Below are positions 36,669-45,492 of a stretch of DNA of 64,000 bases, piece by piece (within the stretch, counting starts at the first letter, position 1; each line of letters opens with the position of its first letter). The notes beneath the pieces were generated by a model. That model saw only the letters and a program-made list of their open reading frames with translations, ran no database searches and had not been told where the DNA came from. This stretch comes from Acidipila sp. Lineage in GTDB: Bacteria > Acidobacteriota > Terriglobia > Acidiferrales > UBA7541. The stretch spans positions 43,647 through 107,646 of the forward strand of contig JAAFGT010000007.1 in assembly GCA_010365215.1 (NCBI GenBank), in the 5' to 3' direction. Made by a program: the position numbers and the translations under genes.

Positions 36669-39575
36669 ATGAATCCGAAATTCATTACTGAATGCGCCCG
36701 GCCACCGAGGCGCTCTAGCGTGCGAGGCGGATGCAAACGCTTCGCCCGGTGCCTTTTCATGGTGTCCCTGCTGACCGGCGTCGCCGGCGTTTCGGTGCGG
36801 GCGCAGGTAGCCCCGGAGACTCATGCCACCACGACGCAGGAAGGCAGAGGCGCCATCAGCGGCCGCGCGATGGATCAGGATCATGGCGCCCTGCAAGGCG
36901 CGCGCATTGAGTTGCAGCCGAAAGGCCTGACCGCCGTGTCCGATGCGCAGGGTCAGTTCACCATCTCCGACGTGCCCGCAGGACCATACACTCTGACCGT
37001 TTCCTACATCGGTTTCGCGCCGTTTTCGATGCCTGTAGCGGTGACTGCCGGAGGAATGGCGCAAGTGGAAGCGCTGCTCACCGTCGAGTCGGTCAACCAG
37101 CAAGTGATCGTTCGCGGAGAGCGCGAGCACGGCGAAATCGAGGCCCTCAACCGCGAAGCTACGGCGGACACCATCGTGCAAGTTTTGCCTGCCGAGGTGA
37201 TCACCAGCCTCCCGAATACGAACGTCGCCGACGCCCTCGGCCGCTTGCCTAGCGTCTCACTTGAGCGCGACGAAGGCGAAGGCAAGTACGTCCAGATTCG
37301 TGGCACCGAGCCGCGTCTCAGCAACGTGACCATCAATAACGTGCACGTTTCTTCTCCCGAGCAGGATGTGCGCACCGTCAAGCTCGACGTGATTCCCGCC
37401 GACCTCGTGGAATCCATCGAGGTAAGCAAAACGCTCTCCGCCAGCCAGGACGGAGACGCCATCGGCGGCTCGATCAATCTGGTCACTCGAAGCGCCGACG
37501 ACCAGCCTTTCTACACCTTTTCCGGAATGTACGGCTACACCCCGATTGTAAATGGCCGTTCGCTTACGCGCTTTGATGCCACCGCGAGTACGCGCTTTGG
37601 CAGCGACAAGCGCTTGGGCGTAGCCTTCGGCGGCAGCTACGACTACAACGGGCGAGGCTTCAACAACATTGAGCCCTCACCAGGGACGCAGGATTTTGGC
37701 AGCGGGCCCGTCCCTGTGTTCACCGGCGTTCACCTGCGCGAGTATCAATATCGCCGCAACCGTTTTGGTTTCGCCGGCAGCGCGGACTACCGCCTGAATA
37801 ATGGCTCGACCGCTTACATCAAGGGGTTGTTTGCGGACTTCAAAGACTTCGGAGATACCTGGAACGTCAACGAGAGTGTCGGCACCCTGGTGACGCCGAC
37901 CACTTCGCTGAATAATGGAAAGGTGGTATTTCGGCATCTGAACCGCACGCCCCAGCAGCAGATTTTCAGCATCACCGCCGGCGAAAGGCTGAACTTCACT
38001 CACTACTTTTTGGATTACCAGGTCGCTGTCTCCCGCTCGGGCCAGGCCGGACAATTTCCCAGCGCTTACTTTAACCATGCGAAAAACATAGCCTTCGGGG
38101 TCGACGCCTCCAATCCCACCACTCCGAAGTTTCCGGTATTGAATGGCATCGATATCAACGATCCCACGGCGTACACGTTTAACCATATTATTGGCGCCAA
38201 CGATCACGTCAGAGAAATTGATTTGGAGGGTTCGATCTCACTGGCCAGGCACTACGTGGCCGGGTCGCACTCCGGCTCTTTTGAAGTAGGCGGGAAAATA
38301 CGCAACGGAAATAAGCGGAATCGAACTTACGAGCCGGTCTTCGTGGCCACCGGAACACCTTCGTTCCTCTATAGCCAGGTGCTCGGAAGCAGCACCGATC
38401 CGGATTTCTATTTTGGACAATACAAACTGCCTCCGCTCTCTGATTACAATAAGATTCTCGCTTTTATCGCCGCAAATCCGGGCGCTGCCTCCCTGGACCC
38501 CGATCAGACCCATGCACGCTCGGACCCGAATAATTACAATACGACCGAGCGGATTTACGCGGTCTACGCGATGAACACCATTTCGTTCGGCCGCGCCCGG
38601 TTGCAGACCGGCGTGCGCATCGAAACCACCCAGTCACATTTCGTCGGCAATCACGTCGTTTTCGGCACCACGCCTGACCCCAATGGATTTTTTTATCAAT
38701 CCACTACGCCGGTCACGGGCAGCAATCTGTACGCCAATGTTCTGCCTAGCGTTCAATTCCAGTATGCCTTCACACCCACTACGAATCTGCGCGCTGGTTA
38801 CGGCAGAGGAATCGCCCGGCCCAATTTCGCGGATCTTCCGCCCTTCATCCTCGAGACAGATAACGACATGACCTTGTTTGTAGGCAATCCTGCCCTGAAA
38901 CCCACCTCGGCCAATAATTACGACCTGTTGATTGAGCGATACTTGAAACCCGTCGGCCTCATTCAGGCCGGGGTGTTTTACAAGGATTTGAGAGACCCCA
39001 TTTTTGCCGTCAACAGCCCCATCACCACCCCGACGTGTAACCTGTGTACTCAGACCCAACCTACCAACGGGACCAAAGCTCATATCTTCGGCATCGAAGC
39101 CACCTACCAGCAGCTACTCAGGTTTCTCCCCGGCCCCTTGAATGGCTTGGGCGTCTCCGCGAACTACAGTTACACCACATCAAAAGCAATCGTGCCCGGC
39201 CGCACGGACCAACCGTCTCTGGTACGTCAGGGCCCCAATAACTGGAACCTCGGCGTGACTTACGACAAGCGCCGGCTCTCGGCGCGGGTCGGCCTTACCC
39301 ACAACGATGCGTATATATATCAGTACAATTTCGCCGACGGCGCCGACCTTGGACTCAGAGGGCCGAACGGCGACGTCTACACCTATGCGCATACCCAACT
39401 CGACGCCCAAGGCAGTTATCGCGTGCACGGCGGTTTTAAATTCGTCGTTTCGCTGCTCAACCTGAATAATGAAGTGTTCGGGTTCTACCAGGGCAGCCCG
39501 CAATATCCTACCCAGCGGGAATTTTACAGCCGCACTTACGCATTTGGATTCCGCTGGTCGAACAACAAGGACTAG
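36669..39575 (+). CDS. TonB-dependent receptor with CarboxypepD_reg domain
   Basis: 968 residues. A signal peptide (FARCLFMVSLLTGVAGVSVRAQ in pieces) is followed by a CarboxypepD_reg domain (AISGRAMDQDHGALQGARIEL, about residues 57-125), a plug with LPNTNVADALGRLPSVSLER and a beta-barrel ending in AFGFRWSNN. The plug pattern (VADALGRLPSV..VQIRG..IPADLVESIEVSKTL) is that of the TIGR01782-type transporters, often linked to carbohydrate uptake. GGAGG lies directly before the ATG at 36669. It is divergent from the HAD gene; the ligand is unknown. Confidence 0.92.
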   Translation: MNPKFITECARPPRRSSVRGGCKRFARCLFMVSLLTGVAGVSVRAQVAPETHATTTQEGRGAISGRAMDQDHGALQGARIELQPKGLTAVSDAQGQFTISDVPAGPYTLTVSYIGFAPFSMPVAVTAGGMAQVEALLTVESVNQQVIVRGEREHGEIEALNREATADTIVQVLPAEVITSLPNTNVADALGRLPSVSLERDEGEGKYVQIRGTEPRLSNVTINNVHVSSPEQDVRTVKLDVIPADLVESIEVSKTLSASQDGDAIGGSINLVTRSADDQPFYTFSGMYGYTPIVNGRSLTRFDATASTRFGSDKRLGVAFGGSYDYNGRGFNNIEPSPGTQDFGSGPVPVFTGVHLREYQYRRNRFGFAGSADYRLNNGSTAYIKGLFADFKDFGDTWNVNESVGTLVTPTTSLNNGKVVFRHLNRTPQQQIFSITAGERLNFTHYFLDYQVAVSRSGQAGQFPSAYFNHAKNIAFGVDASNPTTPKFPVLNGIDINDPTAYTFNHIIGANDHVREIDLEGSISLARHYVAGSHSGSFEVGGKIRNGNKRNRTYEPVFVATGTPSFLYSQVLGSSTDPDFYFGQYKLPPLSDYNKILAFIAANPGAASLDPDQTHARSDPNNYNTTERIYAVYAMNTISFGRARLQTGVRIETTQSHFVGNHVVFGTTPDPNGFFYQSTTPVTGSNLYANVLPSVQFQYAFTPTTNLRAGYGRGIARPNFADLPPFILETDNDMTLFVGNPALKPTSANNYDLLIERYLKPVGLIQAGVFYKDLRDPIFAVNSPITTPTCNLCTQTQPTNGTKAHIFGIEATYQQLLRFLPGPLNGLGVSANYSYTTSKAIVPGRTDQPSLVRQGPNNWNLGVTYDKRRLSARVGLTHNDAYIYQYNFADGADLGLRGPNGDVYTYAHTQLDAQGSYRVHGGFKFVVSLLNLNNEVFGFYQGSPQYPTQREFYSRTYAFGFRWSNNKD

Positions 39576-39604
39576 CCACGACCGCTTCCTGATGGTCGAG
39601 CGCG

Positions 39605-39628
39605 GGGCAGACTTGGAACAGTCTGCCC
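39605..39628 (+). terminator. hairpin after the TonB receptor gene
   Basis: GGGCAGACT (39605-39613), loop TGGAAC, AGTCTGCCC (39620-39628): a perfect 9-bp stem 29 bases after the stop. It is followed by TCGCTT, a weak T-run. Confidence 0.5.
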
Positions 39629-39714
39629 TCGCTTAGCTGGCGCGATCCTGCCGGTTTGTCTCTGCAATTACGCGCCTGAAAACTACACGCCTGGCAATTT
39701 CACTCGAACCCGGT

Positions 39715-40980
39715 ATGATTCCCTCACGCATGACGAAATTGAACGGATATGTCCGAACCGTAGCGGCAGTCGCTCTGCTCACGGCTTCGCTTGTAACCAT
39801 GCCCTTGAGCAAGTCATCCACGGACCCCATGCAAAGCAAAATCGATCGCATCTTCGCCCCCGTGATTGCAAAAGATTCGCCCGGTGCCGCCGTGCTGGTA
39901 AGAGCCGCCGGCCGCCCGCTCTTTCAAAGCGCATATGGAGTACGAGAACTGCGAACGCGCGCGCCCATCGACGCCCAGACAAACTTTCGCCTGGCGTCGT
40001 GCTCCAAGCAATTTACCGCCATGGCGGTGATGCTGCTGGTACATGACGGCAAGCTGCGGTACGAAGATCGCCTCACCGATGTCTTTCCGAATTTTCCCAC
40101 CTACGGCAGAGCCATCACTATCCGCCATCTGCTTAACCACACGTCCGGGCTTCCCGACTACGAAGACTTGATGGACCGGGCGGTCCCGGATCATGCCGTG
40201 ACGGGCGCCGCGCCGGCCGACAAGCCTTTTCCCTGGTCAGACGCGCGTCAAATTCAGGATGACGAAGTGCTTGCGCTGCTCGAGGCGCAAAGCGCGGGAA
40301 AATTTCCGCCTGGCACGGCGTGGTCGTATAGCAATTCCGGTTATGTGGTTCTCGGTCTGGTGGTCGCAAAAATTTCAGGCAAACCTTTTGACGAGTTTCT
40401 ACGCGAGCGCATTTTCCAGCCGCTGAAGATGAACCGCACCGTGGCCTACCGGAAAGGGAAGAACGACGTCACCAATCGCGCCTACGGACACTCCAGGGAA
40501 AACAACGCATCTGCGGGGCACGGTCGCAGCGAATTTACACAAACCGACCAGAGCGCAACTTCCGCCACGCTGGGCGATGGCGGCATCTATTCGAATCTTG
40601 AAGATCTGGCGCGGTGGGACCAGGCTCTAGCCAACCGCACCTTGATCACCGCCGCGGAGCTCGAGCCTGCCCTGACCCCGGCGAAATTGGTGGATGGATC
40701 TGTGCCGCGGTGGCCCAGCGCTGCGGGCGAGTCCGATTCGCAAGCCGGTAAACCAGTCTCTTACGGTTTCGGCTGGTTTCTAGATCCCTATGAGGGGCAC
40801 CAGCGTATGTGGCACTATGGCGATACGGTTGGCTTTAAATCCGTGGTCGATCGCTTTATGAAAGATCGGCTTACCGTCATCGTGCTGTGCAATCGCTCCG
40901 ACTTGGATCCAGCCGCACTCGCCGCGAAGGTCGCGCAACTCTACTTCGACGCGGCAAACTACATGTCAAAGGATTTTTGA
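39715..40980 (+). CDS. serine beta-lactamase-like hydrolase (class C/S12)
   Basis: 421 residues with an N-terminal hydrophobic segment (VRTVAAVALLTASLVTMP) suggesting export. The SxxK motif is LASCSKQF (Ser then Lys three on), the YxN motif is YSNSGY and the third motif is WHYGDTVG, as in class C beta-lactamase-related D-aminopeptidases, esterases and penicillin-binding-like hydrolases. NHTSGLPDYE is a typical companion motif. An in-frame ATG five codons later is an alternative start. Substrate unknown. Confidence 0.9.
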   Translation: MIPSRMTKLNGYVRTVAAVALLTASLVTMPLSKSSTDPMQSKIDRIFAPVIAKDSPGAAVLVRAAGRPLFQSAYGVRELRTRAPIDAQTNFRLASCSKQFTAMAVMLLVHDGKLRYEDRLTDVFPNFPTYGRAITIRHLLNHTSGLPDYEDLMDRAVPDHAVTGAAPADKPFPWSDARQIQDDEVLALLEAQSAGKFPPGTAWSYSNSGYVVLGLVVAKISGKPFDEFLRERIFQPLKMNRTVAYRKGKNDVTNRAYGHSRENNASAGHGRSEFTQTDQSATSATLGDGGIYSNLEDLARWDQALANRTLITAAELEPALTPAKLVDGSVPRWPSAAGESDSQAGKPVSYGFGWFLDPYEGHQRMWHYGDTVGFKSVVDRFMKDRLTVIVLCNRSDLDPAALAAKVAQLYFDAANYMSKDF

Positions 40981-41052
40981 CTTCGGGGATTAAACCAGCA
41001 ATCAGGAATCTATGCCGTAGTGAAGACTATCTGCCCAGGTTCTTGCTTACAG

Positions 41053-41430
41053 CTAATTATGCCAGCCGGGCGAGAGCAACCGTTCGACTTCGTGCAGCAG
41101 TCCTTCCACATCTCCGGTCTTCGGCACAATCGCGTCAATTCCTGCTGCCGAAACTTGGCTGGCTGAAAGTATGTCCGCGTGCAGAGTAAACAGGATAATG
41201 GGCACCCGGCTTCCCGTGGTCCTTATTACGCGCGCCGCATCCAGGCCGTTCATCTTTGGCATGGCCAGATCCAGAATCAGCAAGTCGGGCGCCAGCGCGC
41301 GTGCTTTCTTAACCGCGTCCAGCCCGTCAACTGCTTCGCCACAAACGGAATACCCTGGAATTGTTTCGATTACTTTTCGCACTAGCTTTCGTATTTCCGA
41401 CCCGTCATCCGCTATCAATACCGATGGCAT
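41053..41430 (-). CDS. REC-only response regulator
   Basis: 125 residues, a single receiver domain. Acidic pocket Asp8 and Asp9, phosphoacceptor Asp54 in LLILDLAMPKM, Thr82 in LFTLHAD and Lys104 in VPKTGD are all in place. There is no output domain, so it acts through protein contact (CheY/Spo0F-like). The ATG at 41430 lies after GGCGGTG. It is a paralogue of the regulator at 42068-42439 with very similar core motifs (RKLVRKVIETI and RKLTRKVIETI), both on the minus strand and both near a histidine kinase. Confidence 0.92.
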   Translation of the reverse strand: MPSVLIADDGSEIRKLVRKVIETIPGYSVCGEAVDGLDAVKKARALAPDLLILDLAMPKMNGLDAARVIRTTGSRVPIILFTLHADILSASQVSAAGIDAIVPKTGDVEGLLHEVERLLSPGWHN

Positions 41431-41610
41431 ATCACCGCCTGAGAGGCGGCAGCCCTGCCGCTGGAAAGCACCTCTCGCATGCAGCGTGCCAAATCCAGCC
41501 AATGCGAACAATACCCTGAACTGTGTATCTGACCTTAGACTCTTGGAGAAAAGGCGGTTCGCTTACCAAGGCGGGCGATTGGCGTAAGCGATCGGGTCGA
41601 ACTATGCGTT

Positions 41611-41847
41611 TCAGCAAGGCGTCATGTTGGAGTGGCCGGACTGGTTCCGGGTGCTCTTTAGCAGTCGTAAACTGGACAAAGCATCGACAATGGCTTGCCG
41701 TTCGGGCACCGAACCGGCCTCTTTTCCCAGCGTTTCCAGCCGTAGGGTAATGGCTGCTTCGGCCCGCTCCACGCGCACTTTTAGAATTTCGGGATTGAGT
41801 TCAATGATCGCGGCTCCAAACAGCTCTCGCCAATCTCGCTCAGACAT
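41611..41847 (-). CDS. small protein, WRELxxAAxIE family
   Basis: 78 residues, helical and charged, opening MSERDWRELFGAAIIEL. The same pattern (MSDRNWRELYRAALIEV) starts the unlinked gene at 54655-54903, and both carry a second helix with AEAAI. GGGAG precedes the ATG. It is not a named family to me. It lies between the two REC-only regulators, on their strand, and could form a unit with them. Confidence 0.65.
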   Translation of the reverse strand: MSERDWRELFGAAIIELNPEILKVRVERAEAAITLRLETLGKEAGSVPERQAIVDALSSLRLLKSTRNQSGHSNMTPC

Positions 41848-42067
41848 TTGTCAGCTCCCGAAACCGCTGCGGTGAACCCGAATGTCGCTACCCTATACTC
41901 TTCTAACCACGGGTGCTAGTCTTTTGTGGTGCCCAGCCGGATTAAATCTCATTTCCTTCCGGGAATGTTTTTCCCAGGGCTGGCTCGCGGACGCAGCGGC
42001 ACCAGATCGTCATCGCGTGGGCTATATGGAAACGTGGGAAATTATTTTGTGCGGGTAGCGAAATTTC

Positions 42068-42439
42068 TCAGGCGGGTGCCAGCAGGCGCTCCACTTGGCT
42101 AACAAGTCCTTCTAAATCTCCCACCTTTGCCACAATTGCGTCAATCCCTGCGGCGGAAGCCTGTAATAGCGAAATGCTATCCGCGTGCAGGGTGAAGAGA
42201 ATTATCGGCACTCGGCTGCCTGCGCTTCGCAAGGCGCGCGCTGCGTCCAGGCCATTCAAGCGGGGCATGGAGAGATCCAAAATCACCAAGTCAGGCGCCA
42301 GCTCGCGTGTTTTTTCCACCGCCTCGAGCCCATCGATTGCCTCGATGCAGACCAGCGATGCGGAGATCGTCTCAATAACTTTCCGCGTCAGCTTCCGCAT
42401 CTCCACGCCGTCATCCGCAATAAGAATCGTTTTTGACAT
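42068..42439 (-). CDS. REC-only response regulator
   Basis: 123 residues, a receiver domain without output domain. Asp9 and Asp10, phosphoacceptor Asp55 (LVILDLSMPRL), Thr83 (LFTLHAD) and Lys105 (VAKVGD) are present. It is closely similar to the regulator at 41053-41430. The ATG at 42439 is preferred; a GTG two codons earlier is possible. Divergent from the histidine kinase, with 529 bases between them. Confidence 0.92.
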   Translation of the reverse strand: MSKTILIADDGVEMRKLTRKVIETISASLVCIEAIDGLEAVEKTRELAPDLVILDLSMPRLNGLDAARALRSAGSRVPIILFTLHADSISLLQASAAGIDAIVAKVGDLEGLVSQVERLLAPA

Positions 42440-42968
42440 AAGCACATTCCGAGCCGCCAGCCAATCGCTGGTTCGGCAACTCTAGAAGGAAGCATCCCAA
42501 ATTGGAACACCCTTAACAATACGTAGAGTCGCGGGAGTTCCAGAGTGGCACCTTCCCACTTAAGGAGTTCAAGGAACGCATGATCCTAGGAGGATTTCAG
42601 AATTTGCTCTGCCGTATCTCCGGCCGCCCAGCCATCGTCCCGCCGAGCACCTGTACATCCGAGTTGTTAGCCGGCGCGAAAGGCAGCTCGAATCTCTCCC
42701 AACATAACAAACACTCTCGCTTTCTTTTTGCACGAACTGCAGAAGGCTACGAGGAGCGTCATCGCGCTCCACTTTGACAGGGGGCTTCGCCGAAAGCCGG
42801 ATCCGACTTTTCCATCAAGAACCGTGTCGGCACGCTAGCGTACTGAATTTCACCTGGGCGCCTAACATGTCCAAATTTGAACAGACTTGCCATGTGCAGG
42901 TGGTTTATAAACTTCTCATCCCGGCCCATGTTGTGCGCTGTGTCTGCAAAGAGGAGTTGGGAGGACTG
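42440..42968. other. 529-base intergenic stretch, no gene seen
   Basis: Between the divergent regulator and histidine-kinase genes. Open frames inside (for example a 65-codon frame from 42580 to 42777) have no protein-like features, and I see no clear hairpin. It presumably holds the promoters for both directions. Confidence 0.35.
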
Positions 42969-43829
42969 ATGGCTACGATCTCGGGTAATTTATTGCCGGA
43001 TAAGTCTGCCAATTCGTTCGGGATCCTGGACAAAGTGGTCGCCTTCAGAAGCAAGCGCCTGCGCGCGCAGGAAGCGCTGCGCTCCAGACATGATGCCTCA
43101 GAATTGCTGCTTAAAGAGCGCACGGCCGAGCTGGAAAAGCAGGTAAGCCAGCGCTACAGGGCTGAGGAATGCCTCCGTGAGCTGACCGCGCGCGTCCTTC
43201 ACTTGCAGGATGACGAACGGAGACATATCGCCCGAGAACTGCATGACAGCGCGGGACAGTATCTCGCCGCGCTTCAGATGAATCTCTCTGCCCTGCAACG
43301 AGAATCTTCCACGCTTGCTCCCTTACAGGCAATACGGGTCGCCGATTCCATGGAGATCGTGAATTGCTGTATATCAGAAATCAGAACCCTGTCCTATCTG
43401 ATGCATCCGCCGCTGCTGGACGAGGTGGGTCTTGGCGCGGCCCTGAAGGGATATGCGGTGGGTTTTGCCGAACGCAGCGGAATACGGGTGGATGTGGATA
43501 TTCCCGCCGACCTCGGACGATTGCCCTCGGATACTGAGACTTCACTTTTTCGAGTCGTGCAACAGAGTCTGGCCAATGTTCATCGTCATTCCGGTAGTCA
43601 TGTCGCGAAGATCAAGATCAGGCGGGATGCCGAACAGACTACCGTGGAAATAGGCGACGAAGGTCGCGGCATTCCTCCCGGCCTTCTCCAGGAATTCGAT
43701 GACTGCATACGACTGGTGGGTGTCGGCATTGCTGGAATGCGTGAACGGATTCGTGGTATGAAGGGTCGGTTTAGTATCAGGTCCAGTCCACAAGGCACGA
43801 CCGTCGAAGCGAGTCTGCCGAATCGATAA
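42969..43829 (+). CDS. NarL-type sensor histidine kinase, cytoplasmic
   Basis: 286 residues. A coiled-coil-like stretch (about residues 28-75) precedes a HisKA_3 dimerisation domain with the phospho-acceptor His in RRHIARELHDSAGQYL (about residue 90) and a HATPase_c domain whose N box reads FRVVQQSLANVHRHS and G1 box GDEGRGIPPG. There is no transmembrane or input domain of known type, so it may sense through its N-terminal coil or another protein. GGGAGGACTG directly precedes the ATG at 42969; the upstream open frame is unlikely to be used. The REC-only proteins nearby are possible partners, though the NarL-like kinase usually pairs with an HTH regulator. Confidence 0.88.
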   Translation: MATISGNLLPDKSANSFGILDKVVAFRSKRLRAQEALRSRHDASELLLKERTAELEKQVSQRYRAEECLRELTARVLHLQDDERRHIARELHDSAGQYLAALQMNLSALQRESSTLAPLQAIRVADSMEIVNCCISEIRTLSYLMHPPLLDEVGLGAALKGYAVGFAERSGIRVDVDIPADLGRLPSDTETSLFRVVQQSLANVHRHSGSHVAKIKIRRDAEQTTVEIGDEGRGIPPGLLQEFDDCIRLVGVGIAGMRERIRGMKGRFSIRSSPQGTTVEASLPNR

Positions 43830-43856
43830 GCGTGTAAACGGCCGGGAGGATTCACG

Positions 43857-44012
43857 ATGCTGATTTTGATTATTATTCTGGTGTTGCTGTTCGGCGGTGG
43901 TGGAGGGTTCTACGGTCATTCCCGCTGGGGTGCTGGTGGAGGTGCCGGGATTGGGCTGGGCACCGTTTTGTTGATTCTTCTCATTGCTTACCTTTTGGGC
44001 GCTTTTCGCTGA
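43857..44012 (+). CDS. 51-residue Gly-rich membrane protein, DUF3309-like
   Basis: A 51-residue frame with a hydrophobic N-terminal half (MLILIIILVLLFGGGGGFYG) and C-terminal helix (LGTVLLILLIAYLLGAF). GGGAGGA lies just upstream of the ATG, and the gene follows the kinase stop by 27 bases, so the two are likely cotranscribed. Proteins of this size and layout (a GGGGGFYG turn between two hydrophobic parts) are a common small membrane family in proteobacteria and Acidobacteriota; function unknown. Confidence 0.7.
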   Translation: MLILIIILVLLFGGGGGFYGHSRWGAGGGAGIGLGTVLLILLIAYLLGAFR

Positions 44013-44095
44013 GGTCCGGCGGACCCATGGTCCGCGGGTCCCGGCGAGCAGCTTGAATCGGTTGCTCCGATCGCAAGCTTGCAAAGCGAGCGTCG

Positions 44096-44302
44096 CTACT
44101 TCTTCGACAGCTCTTTCTCGAAGTGACTTTCAACTTCTCCACGGCTCAGCGGGTTCTTCGCCTTGGCCAGTAAGACCGAATAGACCACCTCATTCCCGGC
44201 AATCTGCGCGGTAATAAACGCCCCGTCGTCCGCCAGTTCCTGGTAGATGAATTTCACTTTTCTGCCGTCGTCCAGCGTTTTGATCCACTCTTCGTCTGGC
44301 AT
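44096..44302 (-). CDS. small hypothetical protein
   Basis: 68 residues, acidic and charged, with strands DGRKVKFIYQEL and FITAQIAGNEVVYSVLLAK. GAGGAG lies eight bases before the ATG. I do not recognise a family. It is divergent from the Crp/Fnr gene whose likely start is at 44400; the larger open frame of that gene overlaps it and is not used. Confidence 0.55.
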   Translation of the reverse strand: MPDEEWIKTLDDGRKVKFIYQELADDGAFITAQIAGNEVVYSVLLAKAKNPLSRGEVESHFEKELSKK

Positions 44303-44399
44303 TTCCGTATCTCCTCAGACGGGGTCAGTTTCTGGCGCGAGTATACGTTACTCAGTGCTGGAAATCGCGCAGGGGAACCGCAGCGGCGGCGCATCCGTC

Positions 44400-45323
44400 A
44401 TGGTTGCTCATTTAGGAGCTAAATCCGAGTACCGCAGCTCTCACTCTCTCAATTATTATGCAACTGACTCATTCCTTCTACCATCTACACCACCGGTTGA
44501 CCCGGAGGGCCGCGCAAAGTACCATCTCGCCATTCTGGAGGCGCAAGTGCGATTGTCTAAGAGTCCGCCGCATCGTCGGCCGGCTACTGTATCCCTGAAG
44601 CCTTTGACAGCAGTGCCCGTGCTCAGCTCGCCCGAATTCGATGCTGCGCTCACTCAAGGGGAGCTTTCCACTGCCCTCATTGCGGTCTTTCGTGGAAAGT
44701 TTTGTGATGCCATCCTGCCGAATCGAAAAACAACTACGTTCAAGAAGAAAGAGATCATTTACGATTTGGGAGATAAAGAGCGAACTTTCTTTTTTCTCCA
44801 AAACGGATTTGTGAAGGTAGGAACAATCACATCGGACGGCCATGAATTGATTTACGACGTGCGAAAAGGCGGTGATGTCGTGGGCGAACTCTGCGCCTCG
44901 GAACCATGCCGGTCCGACCGCGCGGTGGCACTCGAGGAAACCCAAGCCATCCTCGTGCCATTTCAAGACGTAATGGAAGCGGTGCGGAAGCAACCCGAGC
45001 TGCTGGCGCGATTGGTGGATGTGTTCTGCCGCGCGCTGAATGAGGCTTATGCCCAGGTGAACACCTTGGCGGTGGATGACACCGTTCATCGGCTCGGCAA
45101 GGTGCTGCTGAAACTGGCTGGAACCATAGGTGAGCGTTCAGGTCCCGAGGTCGTAATTCCTACATACCTCACCCAGGAAGAAATTGCGCAGATGGTGGCG
45201 GTGCGCCGGGAACGAATTTCCACCGCGCTGAACTTCCTTCGCCGGCGACGAATAATCTGGTACACGAATCACGGGCACTTGGTGCTGAATGTCAGGGCGC
45301 TCGAAGCCCATTCGGCCTCCTAG
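44400..45323 (+). CDS. Crp/Fnr-family transcriptional regulator
   Basis: 307 residues. A cyclic-nucleotide-binding-type beta-roll (about residues 85-200: FKKKEIIYDLGDKERTFFFLQ in pieces, then GGDVVGELCAS) and a C-terminal winged helix (about 225-300, LTQEEIAQMVAVRRERISTAL). The unusual N-terminal 80 residues are not part of the family fold and contain no Cys cluster of FNR type, so redox sensing is not shown. ATG at 44400 is my choice. The inverted repeat at 45356-45371 just downstream is a possible target site of a protein of this family. Confidence 0.88.
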   Translation: MVAHLGAKSEYRSSHSLNYYATDSFLLPSTPPVDPEGRAKYHLAILEAQVRLSKSPPHRRPATVSLKPLTAVPVLSSPEFDAALTQGELSTALIAVFRGKFCDAILPNRKTTTFKKKEIIYDLGDKERTFFFLQNGFVKVGTITSDGHELIYDVRKGGDVVGELCASEPCRSDRAVALEETQAILVPFQDVMEAVRKQPELLARLVDVFCRALNEAYAQVNTLAVDDTVHRLGKVLLKLAGTIGERSGPEVVIPTYLTQEEIAQMVAVRRERISTALNFLRRRRIIWYTNHGHLVLNVRALEAHSAS

Positions 45324-45355
45324 CCACAGCAAGCCCACCGCTGAAAATCTTCTAG

Positions 45356-45371
45356 TGTTACCGAAGTAACA
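45356..45371. promoter_or_regulatory. perfect inverted repeat, candidate Crp/Fnr-type operator
   Basis: TGTTAC, four bases (CGAA), GTAACA. The half-site spacing (two arms around four bases) is that of Crp/Fnr-family sites, but the arms differ from TTGAT. It lies between the Crp/Fnr gene and the cytochrome gene, 122 bases before the cytochrome start. Confidence 0.5.
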
Positions 45372-45492
45372 GACTTCCCAGAACCATAAAAGTTATACAA
45401 AGGCCGCTCGCCCGCCCGTGACGCTGAACTGTAACGCTGCACTGCGGCCGAGAAAGCAAGTCCAATCCTCTGCGGCACAAGGAGACACTGCA

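Noticed and set aside
42580..42777. 65-codon frame upstream of the histidine kinase
   Set aside because: No domain, poor composition and no conserved context; its end is unrelated to the kinase ribosome site.
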